Of a stretch of DNA of 64,000 nucleotides, positions 36,593-44,148 are shown piece after piece (position 1 is the stretch's first letter; every line of letters starts with the position of its first letter). Under the pieces are notes generated by a model. The model saw only the letters and a program-made list of their open reading frames with translations. It was not told the DNA's origin and ran no database searches. The stretch is taken from assembly GCF_900182705.1 (NCBI RefSeq), contig NZ_FXTP01000002.1, forward strand, positions 477,181-541,180, written 5' to 3'. Position numbers and translations under genes: made by a program. This DNA comes from Gracilimonas mengyeensis. Lineage in GTDB: Bacteria; Bacteroidota; Rhodothermia; Balneolales; Balneolaceae.

Positions 36593-37645
36593 ATGGGATA
36601 TCAAGAGCTTTTTAGTGTACAGCTGCAGCATCGGTTTTTTGCGGATGCAAATTTTTCAGGATATCGAATTTCCCCCACTGATGATTCCCAACCATTGTTC
36701 AAGAATTTTGGGCTATTGATGAAGAAAATCTCCACCGGAATTAGAATTGTTTGGGATGATGACAGTGAAGCTTTTGCGACGCTTTCTGAAGAAGAAAAAA
36801 AGGCTTTTAAACTCCGGTTTTATCTTGAAATTACGGATTCCAATTTCCTGAATTATTCCGATCTCGAAGCCGATTTCAGGGATCAGGTGTTTTGTTTTAC
36901 CAACAAGAACCGGGAAAAGAAGGATAGAGAAACGGCGCTAAGTGATGAAACCAACGCTTCCGCTAAAGACCGTTTTAAACTGACAGGAGATTCCTATGTT
37001 TATCCAATCCAAGAGGACGATCAATCAGCCGGTTTTAGCCTCAGGAATAGTTTGGATGAAACAGTTCAAGAATTTTCAGAGGATGAGGTCAGGGATTCAA
37101 AACTACATCTGAATTTAACCGACCAACCCGCCGGCTTGTATAAACTATGGAAACAGGACGAAGCCGTGTTGAGCATCTATAAGGATGCTAAGCTGTTTTG
37201 GAAGCCGGTCTTTGGGGTGATAGAGGTTTTTCTTTTTGATGATAGCGGGGTATCGGGAGTATTGAATGGACAGGAAAAAGCAAAAACCTTTACTCTACAA
37301 TTCGGGGCCCGTTCTACTATTTGGCGGTATTACATCATTCCAAAATACAGTTCTTCTGCATCGCTGAATGTAGAGCAAATGCAGATTCTAAATGGCAGAA
37401 ACGGGGAGTCCATTTCATTCATCAACAAAGGACAACAGCGCCTTTCAGATGGTAAAGAAGCCATGGTTTTTGATTCAGAGACGCCCATTTTGCTGCGCGA
37501 TAAAACCGATCAGAAATACCAGTTAAAATCAGCAGACGGCAAAGTATTGATCAAGCGATTGCCCACCCCGTCAACCCATTTTATACACACTCAAACAGAA
37601 ACCGATCAACAGCATTTCTATTCGGAAATGTATGTTTATCTATAA
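36593..37645 (+). CDS. Unassigned 350-residue eCIS protein, candidate cap adaptor
   Basis: I do not recognise a domain. The protein is mostly beta-rich with a charged middle (EEEKKAFKLRFYLEITDSN; FTNKNREKKDRETALSDETN) and has no signal or membrane segment. It is placed exactly between the Pvc16 terminator and the sheath, and the spacing (4 bp and 17 bp) shows cotranscription. In AlgoCIS a cap adaptor has been described between terminal cap and sheath-tube; the position here would fit such a role, an inference from gene order. An alternative is a cargo or sheath chaperone. Confidence 0.7.
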   Translation: MGYQELFSVQLQHRFFADANFSGYRISPTDDSQPLFKNFGLLMKKISTGIRIVWDDDSEAFATLSEEEKKAFKLRFYLEITDSNFLNYSDLEADFRDQVFCFTNKNREKKDRETALSDETNASAKDRFKLTGDSYVYPIQEDDQSAGFSLRNSLDETVQEFSEDEVRDSKLHLNLTDQPAGLYKLWKQDEAVLSIYKDAKLFWKPVFGVIEVFLFDDSGVSGVLNGQEKAKTFTLQFGARSTIWRYYIIPKYSSSASLNVEQMQILNGRNGESISFINKGQQRLSDGKEAMVFDSETPILLRDKTDQKYQLKSADGKVLIKRLPTPSTHFIHTQTETDQQHFYSEMYVYL

Positions 37646-37662
37646 CTTAAAAACACGTTAAC

Positions 37663-39237
37663 ATGCCAAGTACCTTAAAAACGCCCGGTGTTTATATTGA
37701 GGAAAAGAATGCATTTCCCAATTCGGTGGTCGGTATTCCTACAGCTGTTCCAGCTTTTATTGGATATACCGAAAAAGCCGTTAAAAGCGGGGGCAAATCT
37801 GCATTGAACCAGCCGGTGATAATTACCTCGCTGGCCGAGTACGACACCCATTTCGGGGGAGCAATTAAAACAAAATATACCTTAACAGAAGCCGAAGAAG
37901 GGGCTGAGGGAGATTTTACCTCTGGCGGCACCGACTACACCCTGGCGGCAGCTGAGAAGACCGAAGCCTTACTGTACAATTCCATTCGCCTGTTTTATGA
38001 AAACGGGGGAGGCGCTGCCTGGGTCATTTCCGTAGGAACCTATAAAGAGGTTGCCGATGGAGGCATACAGGCTGAAAAACTTACCAATGGAATTGAACCA
38101 CTGGTACGGGAACTTGAGCCCACGATGTTATTGATACCGGATGCTTTGCTGCTGGAGCACGAAGATTTTACCTCTGTTTCCAAAGCCATGCTGCAACATT
38201 GCGGGTATAAGATGAGAAATCGTGTAGCACTTCTGGATGTATACGAAGGCTACAAGCAACGTACCTACGATGAGGAAACCGATGTAATTACCAAGTTCCG
38301 TGAAGATGTCGGCTCGGATTACCTGGATTTTGGAATTGGATATTATCCCTGGATAAAAACCACCGTGGTACAGAATTCGGAAGTGAATTATGAAAACATC
38401 GACAACCTGGACAAGCTGCAGGAAGCCTTAAAAGCTGAAGTAACCAACAGCTCGATGAAGGAAGAAGCCAAAACGGCCGTGAATGCGGAAATCGATGCGG
38501 TACTGGTTCCTGAGGTAGGAGGTACCATCACGGTAAATGAGGAAGATGTCACCGTGACGAAAGAGATCAAGGAAAAAACGATCCGTACCGAACATCAGAA
38601 ACTCCTTTCTATGAGTCCGCCGTACAAAGAGCTGATGAAAGAAGTGCGGGAAAAAATGAACCTGCTGCCACCAGCTCCGGCTATGGCGGGCGTGTACACC
38701 ATGGTAGATAACACCCGTGGCGTATGGAAAGCCCCGGCCAATGTAGGTTTAGCCAGCACGGTAGGCGCAGCAGTAAGTATCACCCATGATGAGCAGGAAG
38801 ACCTGAACGTAACCCTTTCCGGCAAATCAGTGAACGCCATTCGTTCTTTCGTAGGAGAAGGTGTGAAAGTTTGGGGCGCCCGAACGCTGGATGGAAACAG
38901 TCAGGATTGGCGATACATCAACGTGCGCCGCACCATGATTTTCCTGGAGCAGTCGATTAAAGCTGCAGCCAAAGCATATGTGTTTGAGCCTAACGATGCC
39001 AACACCTGGGTGTTGATGAAAGGCATGCTCTCCAACTTCCTAAACAACTTATGGAAGCAGGGTGCACTGGCAGGATCGAGTCCCGGCGAAGCGTTCCAGG
39101 TACTGGTTGGCCTCGGCGAAACCATGACCTCGAACGATATCCTGGATGGCATCATGCGTATTACCGTGAAAGTGGCCATTACGCGGCCTGCAGAGTTTAT
39201 CGTAATCACCTTCCAGCAAAAAATGCAGGAATCCTAG
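37663..39237 (+). CDS. eCIS contractile sheath protein (Pvc2-type)
   Basis: A 524-residue phage-tail-sheath family protein. It begins TLKTPGVYIEEKNAFPNSVV, the sheath N-terminal handshake strand, followed by GIPTAVPAFIGYT. The conserved C-terminal domain includes GARTLDGNSQDWRYINVRRT, EQSIKAAAKAYVFEPND and ITVKVAITRPAEFIVITFQQ. Sheath subunits surround the tube and contract to drive it forward. Only one sheath gene is present, whereas Afp and PVC loci have three. Residues about 60-100 and 230-310 are an insert that probably faces outward. Confidence 0.95.
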   Translation: MPSTLKTPGVYIEEKNAFPNSVVGIPTAVPAFIGYTEKAVKSGGKSALNQPVIITSLAEYDTHFGGAIKTKYTLTEAEEGAEGDFTSGGTDYTLAAAEKTEALLYNSIRLFYENGGGAAWVISVGTYKEVADGGIQAEKLTNGIEPLVRELEPTMLLIPDALLLEHEDFTSVSKAMLQHCGYKMRNRVALLDVYEGYKQRTYDEETDVITKFREDVGSDYLDFGIGYYPWIKTTVVQNSEVNYENIDNLDKLQEALKAEVTNSSMKEEAKTAVNAEIDAVLVPEVGGTITVNEEDVTVTKEIKEKTIRTEHQKLLSMSPPYKELMKEVREKMNLLPPAPAMAGVYTMVDNTRGVWKAPANVGLASTVGAAVSITHDEQEDLNVTLSGKSVNAIRSFVGEGVKVWGARTLDGNSQDWRYINVRRTMIFLEQSIKAAAKAYVFEPNDANTWVLMKGMLSNFLNNLWKQGALAGSSPGEAFQVLVGLGETMTSNDILDGIMRITVKVAITRPAEFIVITFQQKMQES

Positions 39238-39291
39238 GTGATTGCGGGTACTTAACTGAATTAGAAATAACATCAAAAATACGAACACATT

Positions 39292-39777
39292 ATGGCTGGC
39301 GAACAACAAGAAAGCAGAGAAAACCTATGGCCGATTCCCAAGTTCTATTTTACGGTAGACATGGGCTCAGACAGCGGCATTGGAGAAGTTCCATTCCAGG
39401 AAGTCTCTGGGATGGACATTGAATCAGAAGTCATTGAATACCGGGCGGGTAACGACAAGCGGTTTTCAATGGCCAAAATGCCGGGGATGGTAAAATCCGG
39501 CAACGTAACCATGAAGAAAGGCATGTTTAAAGACGACCTGGCTTTCTGGGAATGGTATGAAAAAATCAAAATGAATACGATTGCCCGAACCACGGTCACC
39601 ATCAACCTGCTCGATGAAACGGGCGCACCGCTGATGACCTGGACCCTGGCTAATGCCTGGCCCAACAAAATCACCGTTACCGACCTGAAAGCGGACGGCA
39701 ACGAAGTGGCGGTTGAAACTATCGAGATTGTGCACGAAGGTATCACCCAAAACGGCAAAGGTAGTCAAACAGGTTAA
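39292..39777 (+). CDS. eCIS inner tube protein (Pvc1-type, gp19 fold)
   Basis: A 161-residue T4 gp19-like tube protein: KFYFTVDMGSDSGIGEVPFQ, EVSGMDIESEVIEYRAG, MKKGMFKDDLAFWEWY and VETIEIVHEGI. These stack in hexameric rings to form the hollow tube that carries cargo. The gene follows the sheath by 54 bp, and two hairpins lie directly downstream, which may set the high tube and sheath supply relative to baseplate genes. Confidence 0.93.
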   Translation: MAGEQQESRENLWPIPKFYFTVDMGSDSGIGEVPFQEVSGMDIESEVIEYRAGNDKRFSMAKMPGMVKSGNVTMKKGMFKDDLAFWEWYEKIKMNTIARTTVTINLLDETGAPLMTWTLANAWPNKITVTDLKADGNEVAVETIEIVHEGITQNGKGSQTG

Positions 39778-39778
39778 G

Positions 39779-39857
39779 CCTGATTTTTTTTCACCAAGAA
39801 ATTTTGCTGTTGACAAGGCGAAGGAAAAATCAGGAGTGAAAGGTACCTAAGTACCTT
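39779..39857 (+). promoter_or_regulatory. Two hairpins between the tube gene and the second tube-like gene
   Basis: CCTGATTTTT (39779-39788) pairs with AAAAATCAGG (39825-39834). Just after it AAGGTAC (39840-39846) pairs with GTACCTT (39851-39857). Neither has a classic T run, so they look more like mRNA-stabilising or attenuating structures at a level-change point of the operon. Confidence 0.4.
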
Positions 39858-39949
39858 GATCGAGTTATTTTTTCTTTAACGCAGTCAGCAGCTCAATTTC
39901 GCCGGAGACATAACTATAATTATCGAATAATTGTGAAAAACTCAGGCTA

Positions 39950-40501
39950 ATGCTTAAGACCTCTAACGAAACATACTATCCGCCTCCGGCATTCTATTTC
40001 AATGTGCAATTGGTAAGCGCCGTTGGCATTGCCAGCGATGTTATTTCCAATGCAGATGTTGACAATAGTTTCCAGGAGGTGGACGGTATTTCGGCTACTG
40101 TCCAAACCACGGATATCGAAGAAGGAGGGGAGAACCGCTACAAGCACAAAGTGCCCACCACGGTGGATTATGCAAACCTGGTGCTGAAACGCGGATATGT
40201 AACCAAATTTTCCGCTTTCGCCGAATGGTGCATGGCCCGGCAGGAATCAACGCTGACTTCCTCCATCAAGCCGCGGACCATCATGGTGAGTTTGTTGAAC
40301 AGCGACGGTAAAATTCTAACCGCCTGGTTTTTTGTGGGTGCATGGCCGGTAAAGGTAGAAGCCTCCGGCTTTAATGCTATGGATAACAAATACCTGGTGG
40401 AGAACATGGAGTTCACCTACCAGTATTACTCCCAATTTAAAACCGATCCTTTAAGCATAGCGGCCAAAGCGGCACGTGCAGTAAAAGAAAAACTGGGATG
40501 A
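39950..40501 (+). CDS. eCIS second tube-like protein (Pvc5-type tube initiator)
   Basis: A 183-residue gp19-family protein, longer than the main tube protein and with a distinct N-terminus (YYPPPAFYFNVQLVSAVGIA). Shared blocks are NSFQEVDGISATVQ, VLKRGYVTKFSAFAEW and LVENMEFTYQYYSQF. In Afp and PVC, Pvc5 and Pvc7 form the tube-initiating rings at the baseplate. The C-terminal KAARAVKEKLG is positively charged. The start ATG is at 39950, inside a longer spacer of 170 bp than elsewhere in the operon. Confidence 0.88.
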   Translation: MLKTSNETYYPPPAFYFNVQLVSAVGIASDVISNADVDNSFQEVDGISATVQTTDIEEGGENRYKHKVPTTVDYANLVLKRGYVTKFSAFAEWCMARQESTLTSSIKPRTIMVSLLNSDGKILTAWFFVGAWPVKVEASGFNAMDNKYLVENMEFTYQYYSQFKTDPLSIAAKAARAVKEKLG

Positions 40502-40520
40502 GTCTGGTAGCCTGGTTAAT

Positions 40521-40592
40521 GGTTAATGGTTATTGGTTTATTTGTGAATGGATGCTTGTTTAAGCCATGAAGCTCCCAAATAACCATTAACC
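40521..40592. repeat. Inverted repeat inside the eCIS operon, GGTTAATGGTTATT type
   Basis: GGTTAATGGTTATTGG (40521-40536) pairs with CCAAATAACCATTAACC (40576-40592, one bulge), and a second half-copy lies at 40600-40628. The same kind of element lies at 11052-11117. It fills the gap between the tube-type genes and the small Pvc6 gene. Confidence 0.65.
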
Positions 40593-40636
40593 GTTAACAA
40601 ATAACCATAATCCAATAAACCATTAACCAAACAAAC

Positions 40637-40798
40637 GTGGCTTTAGAGATTAAAGAACTGATTGTAAAGGTGAGGGTGACTGAAGAAGATTCCCGGGTTT
40701 CCCATCCAGACATCAACATAGAAGAGCTTAAAAAACAGGTGATTGAAGAATGTTTGTTTGAATTGGAAGAGCGCTTAACCAACGGACCGGAGCGATAA
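40637..40798 (+). CDS. Short eCIS protein, Pvc6/DUF5908 type
   Basis: A 53-residue frame from a GTG: ALEIKELIVKVRVTEE at the start, a short linker, then EELKKQVIEECLFELEER. The opening beta strand (EIKELIVK) and closing helix match the DUF5908/Pvc6 proteins found at this exact place (between Pvc5 and Pvc7) in most eCIS loci. Its role in the particle is not known to me. The stop is 4 bp before the Pvc7 ATG, which supports it as a real gene. Confidence 0.85.
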   Translation: MALEIKELIVKVRVTEEDSRVSHPDINIEELKKQVIEECLFELEERLTNGPER

Positions 40799-40802
40799 GA
40801 AT

Positions 40803-41471
40803 ATGAGTTTAGAAAAACTGAAAATTGTGGCCTACAAATCATCTGGATTCGGCACTGCGGATAAAGTGGACGAATTCTCGGTGATGATCAACCCGAAAGA
40901 ATATTCCCGCACGCATGCCATCGAGTATGCCTGCACACAGGGGATGGGCACTTCCGGTACGGGCCCTAAATATGTACGCTCCAAACCCGAAGACCTAAAG
41001 CTGGAATTCTATATTGACGGTACCGGCGCCATTTATAATCCTTCCACCGATGATAGTGTTGAAGACCAGGTGAAGAAATTCAAGAAGCTGGTGTTTGATT
41101 ATAACGGGGAAATCCATCGCAACAACTACTTGCAGCTGCTTTGGGGATCATTAACGTTCAAATGTGTGCTTGAACAGTTTACCGTCAATTACACCATGTT
41201 TAAGCCCAGCGGCGCTCCGATCCGGGCAAAGATTGACGCCACCTTCAAGGAATTCACCGATCCCGAAACCGAGGCCAAAGAAGCCAACCGGCAGTCGCCC
41301 GATGTAACCCATAAACGTATCGTTAAAGAAGGTGACACCCTGCCCAATCTCTGCTATGAAATTTACAGAGACAGCTCCTACTACCTGGATATTGCTGCAG
41401 CCAATAACCTGGTGAATTTCAGAAATCTTGAACCGGGTACCGTGCTCAGGTTCCCAAGCATAAAGAAGTAA
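40803..41471 (+). CDS. eCIS Pvc7-type protein with LysM domain
   Basis: A 222-residue protein. Residues 1-150 are the contractile-injection tube-type domain (DEFSVMINPKEYSRTHAIEY; LKLEFYIDGTGAIYNPS). The C-terminus (KRIVKEGDTLPNLCYEIY, DIAAANNLVNFRNLEPGTVL) is a LysM-like domain. In PVC this protein joins the spike complex to the first tube ring; the LysM domain acts there as a docking module, as in phage gp53-type proteins. It is followed by the spike gene after 3 bp. Confidence 0.93.
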   Translation: MSLEKLKIVAYKSSGFGTADKVDEFSVMINPKEYSRTHAIEYACTQGMGTSGTGPKYVRSKPEDLKLEFYIDGTGAIYNPSTDDSVEDQVKKFKKLVFDYNGEIHRNNYLQLLWGSLTFKCVLEQFTVNYTMFKPSGAPIRAKIDATFKEFTDPETEAKEANRQSPDVTHKRIVKEGDTLPNLCYEIYRDSSYYLDIAAANNLVNFRNLEPGTVLRFPSIKK

Positions 41472-41474
41472 ATT

Positions 41475-43262
41475 ATGGCAGGCACCTCTCCCGTATCATC
41501 CAAAACCACGACGGTTTCTTTTTCTATTCTGTTGAATGGATCTGAAATGGATCAAACCTACCAGCTGTCGGACATTGAAGTGTCAAAAGCGGTAAACCGG
41601 ATTCCCTTTGCCCGGGTCACCCTGTTCGATGGCAGCACATCCAAAGCGGATTTTCCCATCAGTAACAAAGCTGATTTTTTGCCAGGAACCGAGATTGAAA
41701 TCAAAGCCGGTTATCAATCCACTAACAAAACCATTTTTAAAGGAATTATCACCAAGCACGGCATTCGTATTCGGAAGAACCAGTCGGTGCTGGTGGTGGA
41801 GTGCCGCGATAAAGCTGTGAAGATGACCGTGGGGCGCAAGAACGCATTTTACAAGGACAAAACCGACAGCGATATCATCAGCAGTTTGATTGGGAATTAC
41901 AGCCTGAGCAGTGATGTGGCATCTACTTCGGTAACGCATAAAGAAGTGGTGCAATTCTACGTTAGCGACTGGGATTTTATGATGATGCGCGCCGATGTAA
42001 ACAGCCTGATTGTACTTACCAACGATGGCAAAGTCACTGTCAAAAAGCCCGATACCAGTTCCAGTGCGGTATTGAGTCTGGCCTACGGAGGTACCATCCT
42101 GGATTTTCAGGCGGAGATGGAATCGCGAACGCAGCTCAGTGCGGCCAAAGCCTCGGCATGGGATATGGCCGAACAAAAGCTGGTGCAAGCTGACGGCACG
42201 GCCTCGGATGCTACTTTGCCTGGTAATGTGTCCGGCTCAACACTTTCGGATGTGATTGGCCTGGACAGCTACCAGCTGCAATCCATCAGTAACGTGCCGA
42301 ATGATGAGCTAAAGGAATGGGCTTCATCCAAACTGCAAAAAGCAAAGCTGTCACAAACTACCGGCAAGGTGAAATTTCAAGGCAATGAAGCGGCCAAGCC
42401 GGGGACCATGATTGAGCTGTCTGGTGTGGGTGCCCGCTTTAATGGCAAGGTGTTTGTGAGTGCAGTAACTCACATTATCAAAGGGGGAGAGTGGATTACG
42501 GAAGCCCAGTTTGGGCTCAATTTCGACTGGTTTGTGGAAGAGGTAGACAATATTGACGCACCGGCCAATGGCGGACTGATGCCTGCCATGAAGGGCCTGC
42601 ACATTGGCACGGTGAAGCAAATTGATCAGGACCCGGATGGCGCCAACCGTGTGCTGGTGGTGTTGCCGTTGCTACAGGATGAGCAGGGCATTTGGGCGCG
42701 CATAGCCAATTTCTATTCAACTTCGGGCTCAGGATGCTTTTTTATGCCGGAAATTAATGATGAAGTAATTGTTGGTTTCCTGGATGAAAATCCAAATTAC
42801 CCGGTGATTCTAGGCTCCATGTACAGCAAGAAAAATGCACCGCCCTATACGCCGGATGACAAGAATTCAACCAAAGCCATTGTCACCAAGAACAAGCTGG
42901 AAATCAATTTTCAGGACGAAGACAAAGTCATCACCATAAAAACGCCCGGTGGAAACAAGATGATTTACAGTGACAAGGATAAATCCATCACCATCGAAGA
43001 CCAGAACAGCAACAAGGCCGTGTTTGATTCTTCGGGAATCAATATTCAAAGCCCGGCTGATATCACCATAAAAGCCGGTGGAAACCTGAACCTGCAATCT
43101 ACCGGAAACACTTCGGTGAAGGCTGATGCCAACGTGGATATTTCGGGCTTGCAAATCAGCAACAGCGCCGACACCAAGTTCTCGGCCAATGGCAATGCCG
43201 CTTCTGAGATCACCGCCTCCGGGCAGGTAAAAATTCAGGGTGCCATGGTCATGATTAACTAA
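41475..43262 (+). CDS. eCIS spike protein (Pvc8, VgrG-like)
   Basis: A 595-residue spike. Residues 1-370 are the gp27-like ring domains; 370-455 is the gp5-like OB fold (LHIGTVKQIDQDPDGANRVL, then GIWARIANFYSTSGSGCFFM and PEINDEVIVGF). The rest is a repetitive beta-helix (NLNLQSTGNTSVKADANVDI) ending in VKIQGAMVMIN. It forms the trimeric point of the central tube, capped by the PAAR protein encoded next. No enzymatic C-terminal extension is attached. Confidence 0.95.
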   Translation: MAGTSPVSSKTTTVSFSILLNGSEMDQTYQLSDIEVSKAVNRIPFARVTLFDGSTSKADFPISNKADFLPGTEIEIKAGYQSTNKTIFKGIITKHGIRIRKNQSVLVVECRDKAVKMTVGRKNAFYKDKTDSDIISSLIGNYSLSSDVASTSVTHKEVVQFYVSDWDFMMMRADVNSLIVLTNDGKVTVKKPDTSSSAVLSLAYGGTILDFQAEMESRTQLSAAKASAWDMAEQKLVQADGTASDATLPGNVSGSTLSDVIGLDSYQLQSISNVPNDELKEWASSKLQKAKLSQTTGKVKFQGNEAAKPGTMIELSGVGARFNGKVFVSAVTHIIKGGEWITEAQFGLNFDWFVEEVDNIDAPANGGLMPAMKGLHIGTVKQIDQDPDGANRVLVVLPLLQDEQGIWARIANFYSTSGSGCFFMPEINDEVIVGFLDENPNYPVILGSMYSKKNAPPYTPDDKNSTKAIVTKNKLEINFQDEDKVITIKTPGGNKMIYSDKDKSITIEDQNSNKAVFDSSGINIQSPADITIKAGGNLNLQSTGNTSVKADANVDISGLQISNSADTKFSANGNAASEITASGQVKIQGAMVMIN

Positions 43263-43286
43263 TATCAACCAAAAGAAAACAGTGCT

Positions 43287-43586
43287 ATGCCTCCAGCAGC
43301 CAGAATTACCGACATGCACACTTGCCCGATGCAAACCCCCGGGCTTCCGCCCATTCCACATGTTGGAGGGCCGATTATTGGGCCGGGCGTGCCTACCGTA
43401 CTCATTGGCAGTTTGCCCGCATCGGTGGTGGGGGATATGATTACTTGCGTGGGTCCACCGGATACCGTGGCCAAGGGATCTTCTACTGTAATGATTGGCG
43501 GGATGCCGGCAGCCCGCATGGGCGATTCAACAGCTCACGGCGGTACCATCGTGCTGGGCATGCCTACCGTAATGATAGGTGGATAG
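43287..43586 (+). CDS. eCIS PAAR-domain tip protein (Pvc10-type)
   Basis: A 99-residue protein made of one PAAR domain: PAARITDMHTCP at the start and repeats of the type VLIGSLPASVVGDMITC and VMIGGMPAARMGDST, with the His and Cys residues that bind zinc. It sharpens the spike. There is no attached effector domain, which in some systems would be fused here. It lies 24 bp after the spike gene. Confidence 0.95.
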   Translation: MPPAARITDMHTCPMQTPGLPPIPHVGGPIIGPGVPTVLIGSLPASVVGDMITCVGPPDTVAKGSSTVMIGGMPAARMGDSTAHGGTIVLGMPTVMIGG

Positions 43587-43605
43587 GACAACCAAAGGAG
43601 AAAAT

Positions 43606-44019
43606 ATGGATCGATCATTTTTAGGAAGGGGATGGAAGTTTCCCCCCACTTTCAACAAAAGCATGGACACGGCCGAGCTGGTTTCAGAAGAAGAGGACAT
43701 TCGCGAAAGCCTCACCATCATATTATCCACCATACCCGGGGAGCGGGTGATGGATCCGGAGTTTGGCTGTGATATCCATCATCATGTGTTTGAAGAGATG
43801 AGCTTTACGGTAATCAATCACCTGAAAGAAGACATCCGCAAGGCGGTGCTAAATTATGAGCCAAGGGTAGATTTAACCGGGCTGGAAGTGGGAGTGAATG
43901 AAGACCACGATGCCCGTCTGGATATCATCCTGGAATACAAAGTACGGGCCACCAATTCGCGCAGCAACATGGTGTATCCCTTTTATGTAAATGAGGGCAC
44001 CAACATCAGTTTTGAATAA
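43606..44019 (+). CDS. eCIS baseplate wedge protein (Pvc9, gp25-like)
   Basis: A 137-residue gpW/gp25-family protein: DIRESLTIILSTIPGERVMD followed by PEFGCDIHHHVFEEM, and the closing NMVYPFYVNEGTNISFE. The ATG at 43606 is preceded by AAGGAG and is better than an in-frame start 27 bp upstream. gp25 connects the first sheath ring to the baseplate. Asp stands where many homologues have Arg in the ERVMxPEFG block. Confidence 0.93.
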   Translation: MDRSFLGRGWKFPPTFNKSMDTAELVSEEEDIRESLTIILSTIPGERVMDPEFGCDIHHHVFEEMSFTVINHLKEDIRKAVLNYEPRVDLTGLEVGVNEDHDARLDIILEYKVRATNSRSNMVYPFYVNEGTNISFE

Positions 44020-44073
44020 ATGAAGTGCATTAAAAGAATGAAAGCTTCGAAAGCTAATAAGTTACATACGGTC

Positions 44074-44093
44074 ATCCCTGCGAAGGCAGGGAT
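44074..44093. repeat. Dispersed palindrome between Pvc9 and Pvc11 genes
   Basis: ATCCCTGCGAAGGCAGGGAT, the second copy of the 3886-3903 type. It occupies the 130-bp gap before the large baseplate gene and could act on mRNA ending or stability at this point in the operon. Confidence 0.75.
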
Positions 44094-44148
44094 CTCAGAA
44101 GTCATGGAGTTAATGGTGAACCTATGTACAAAATAAAGTTAAACCAAT

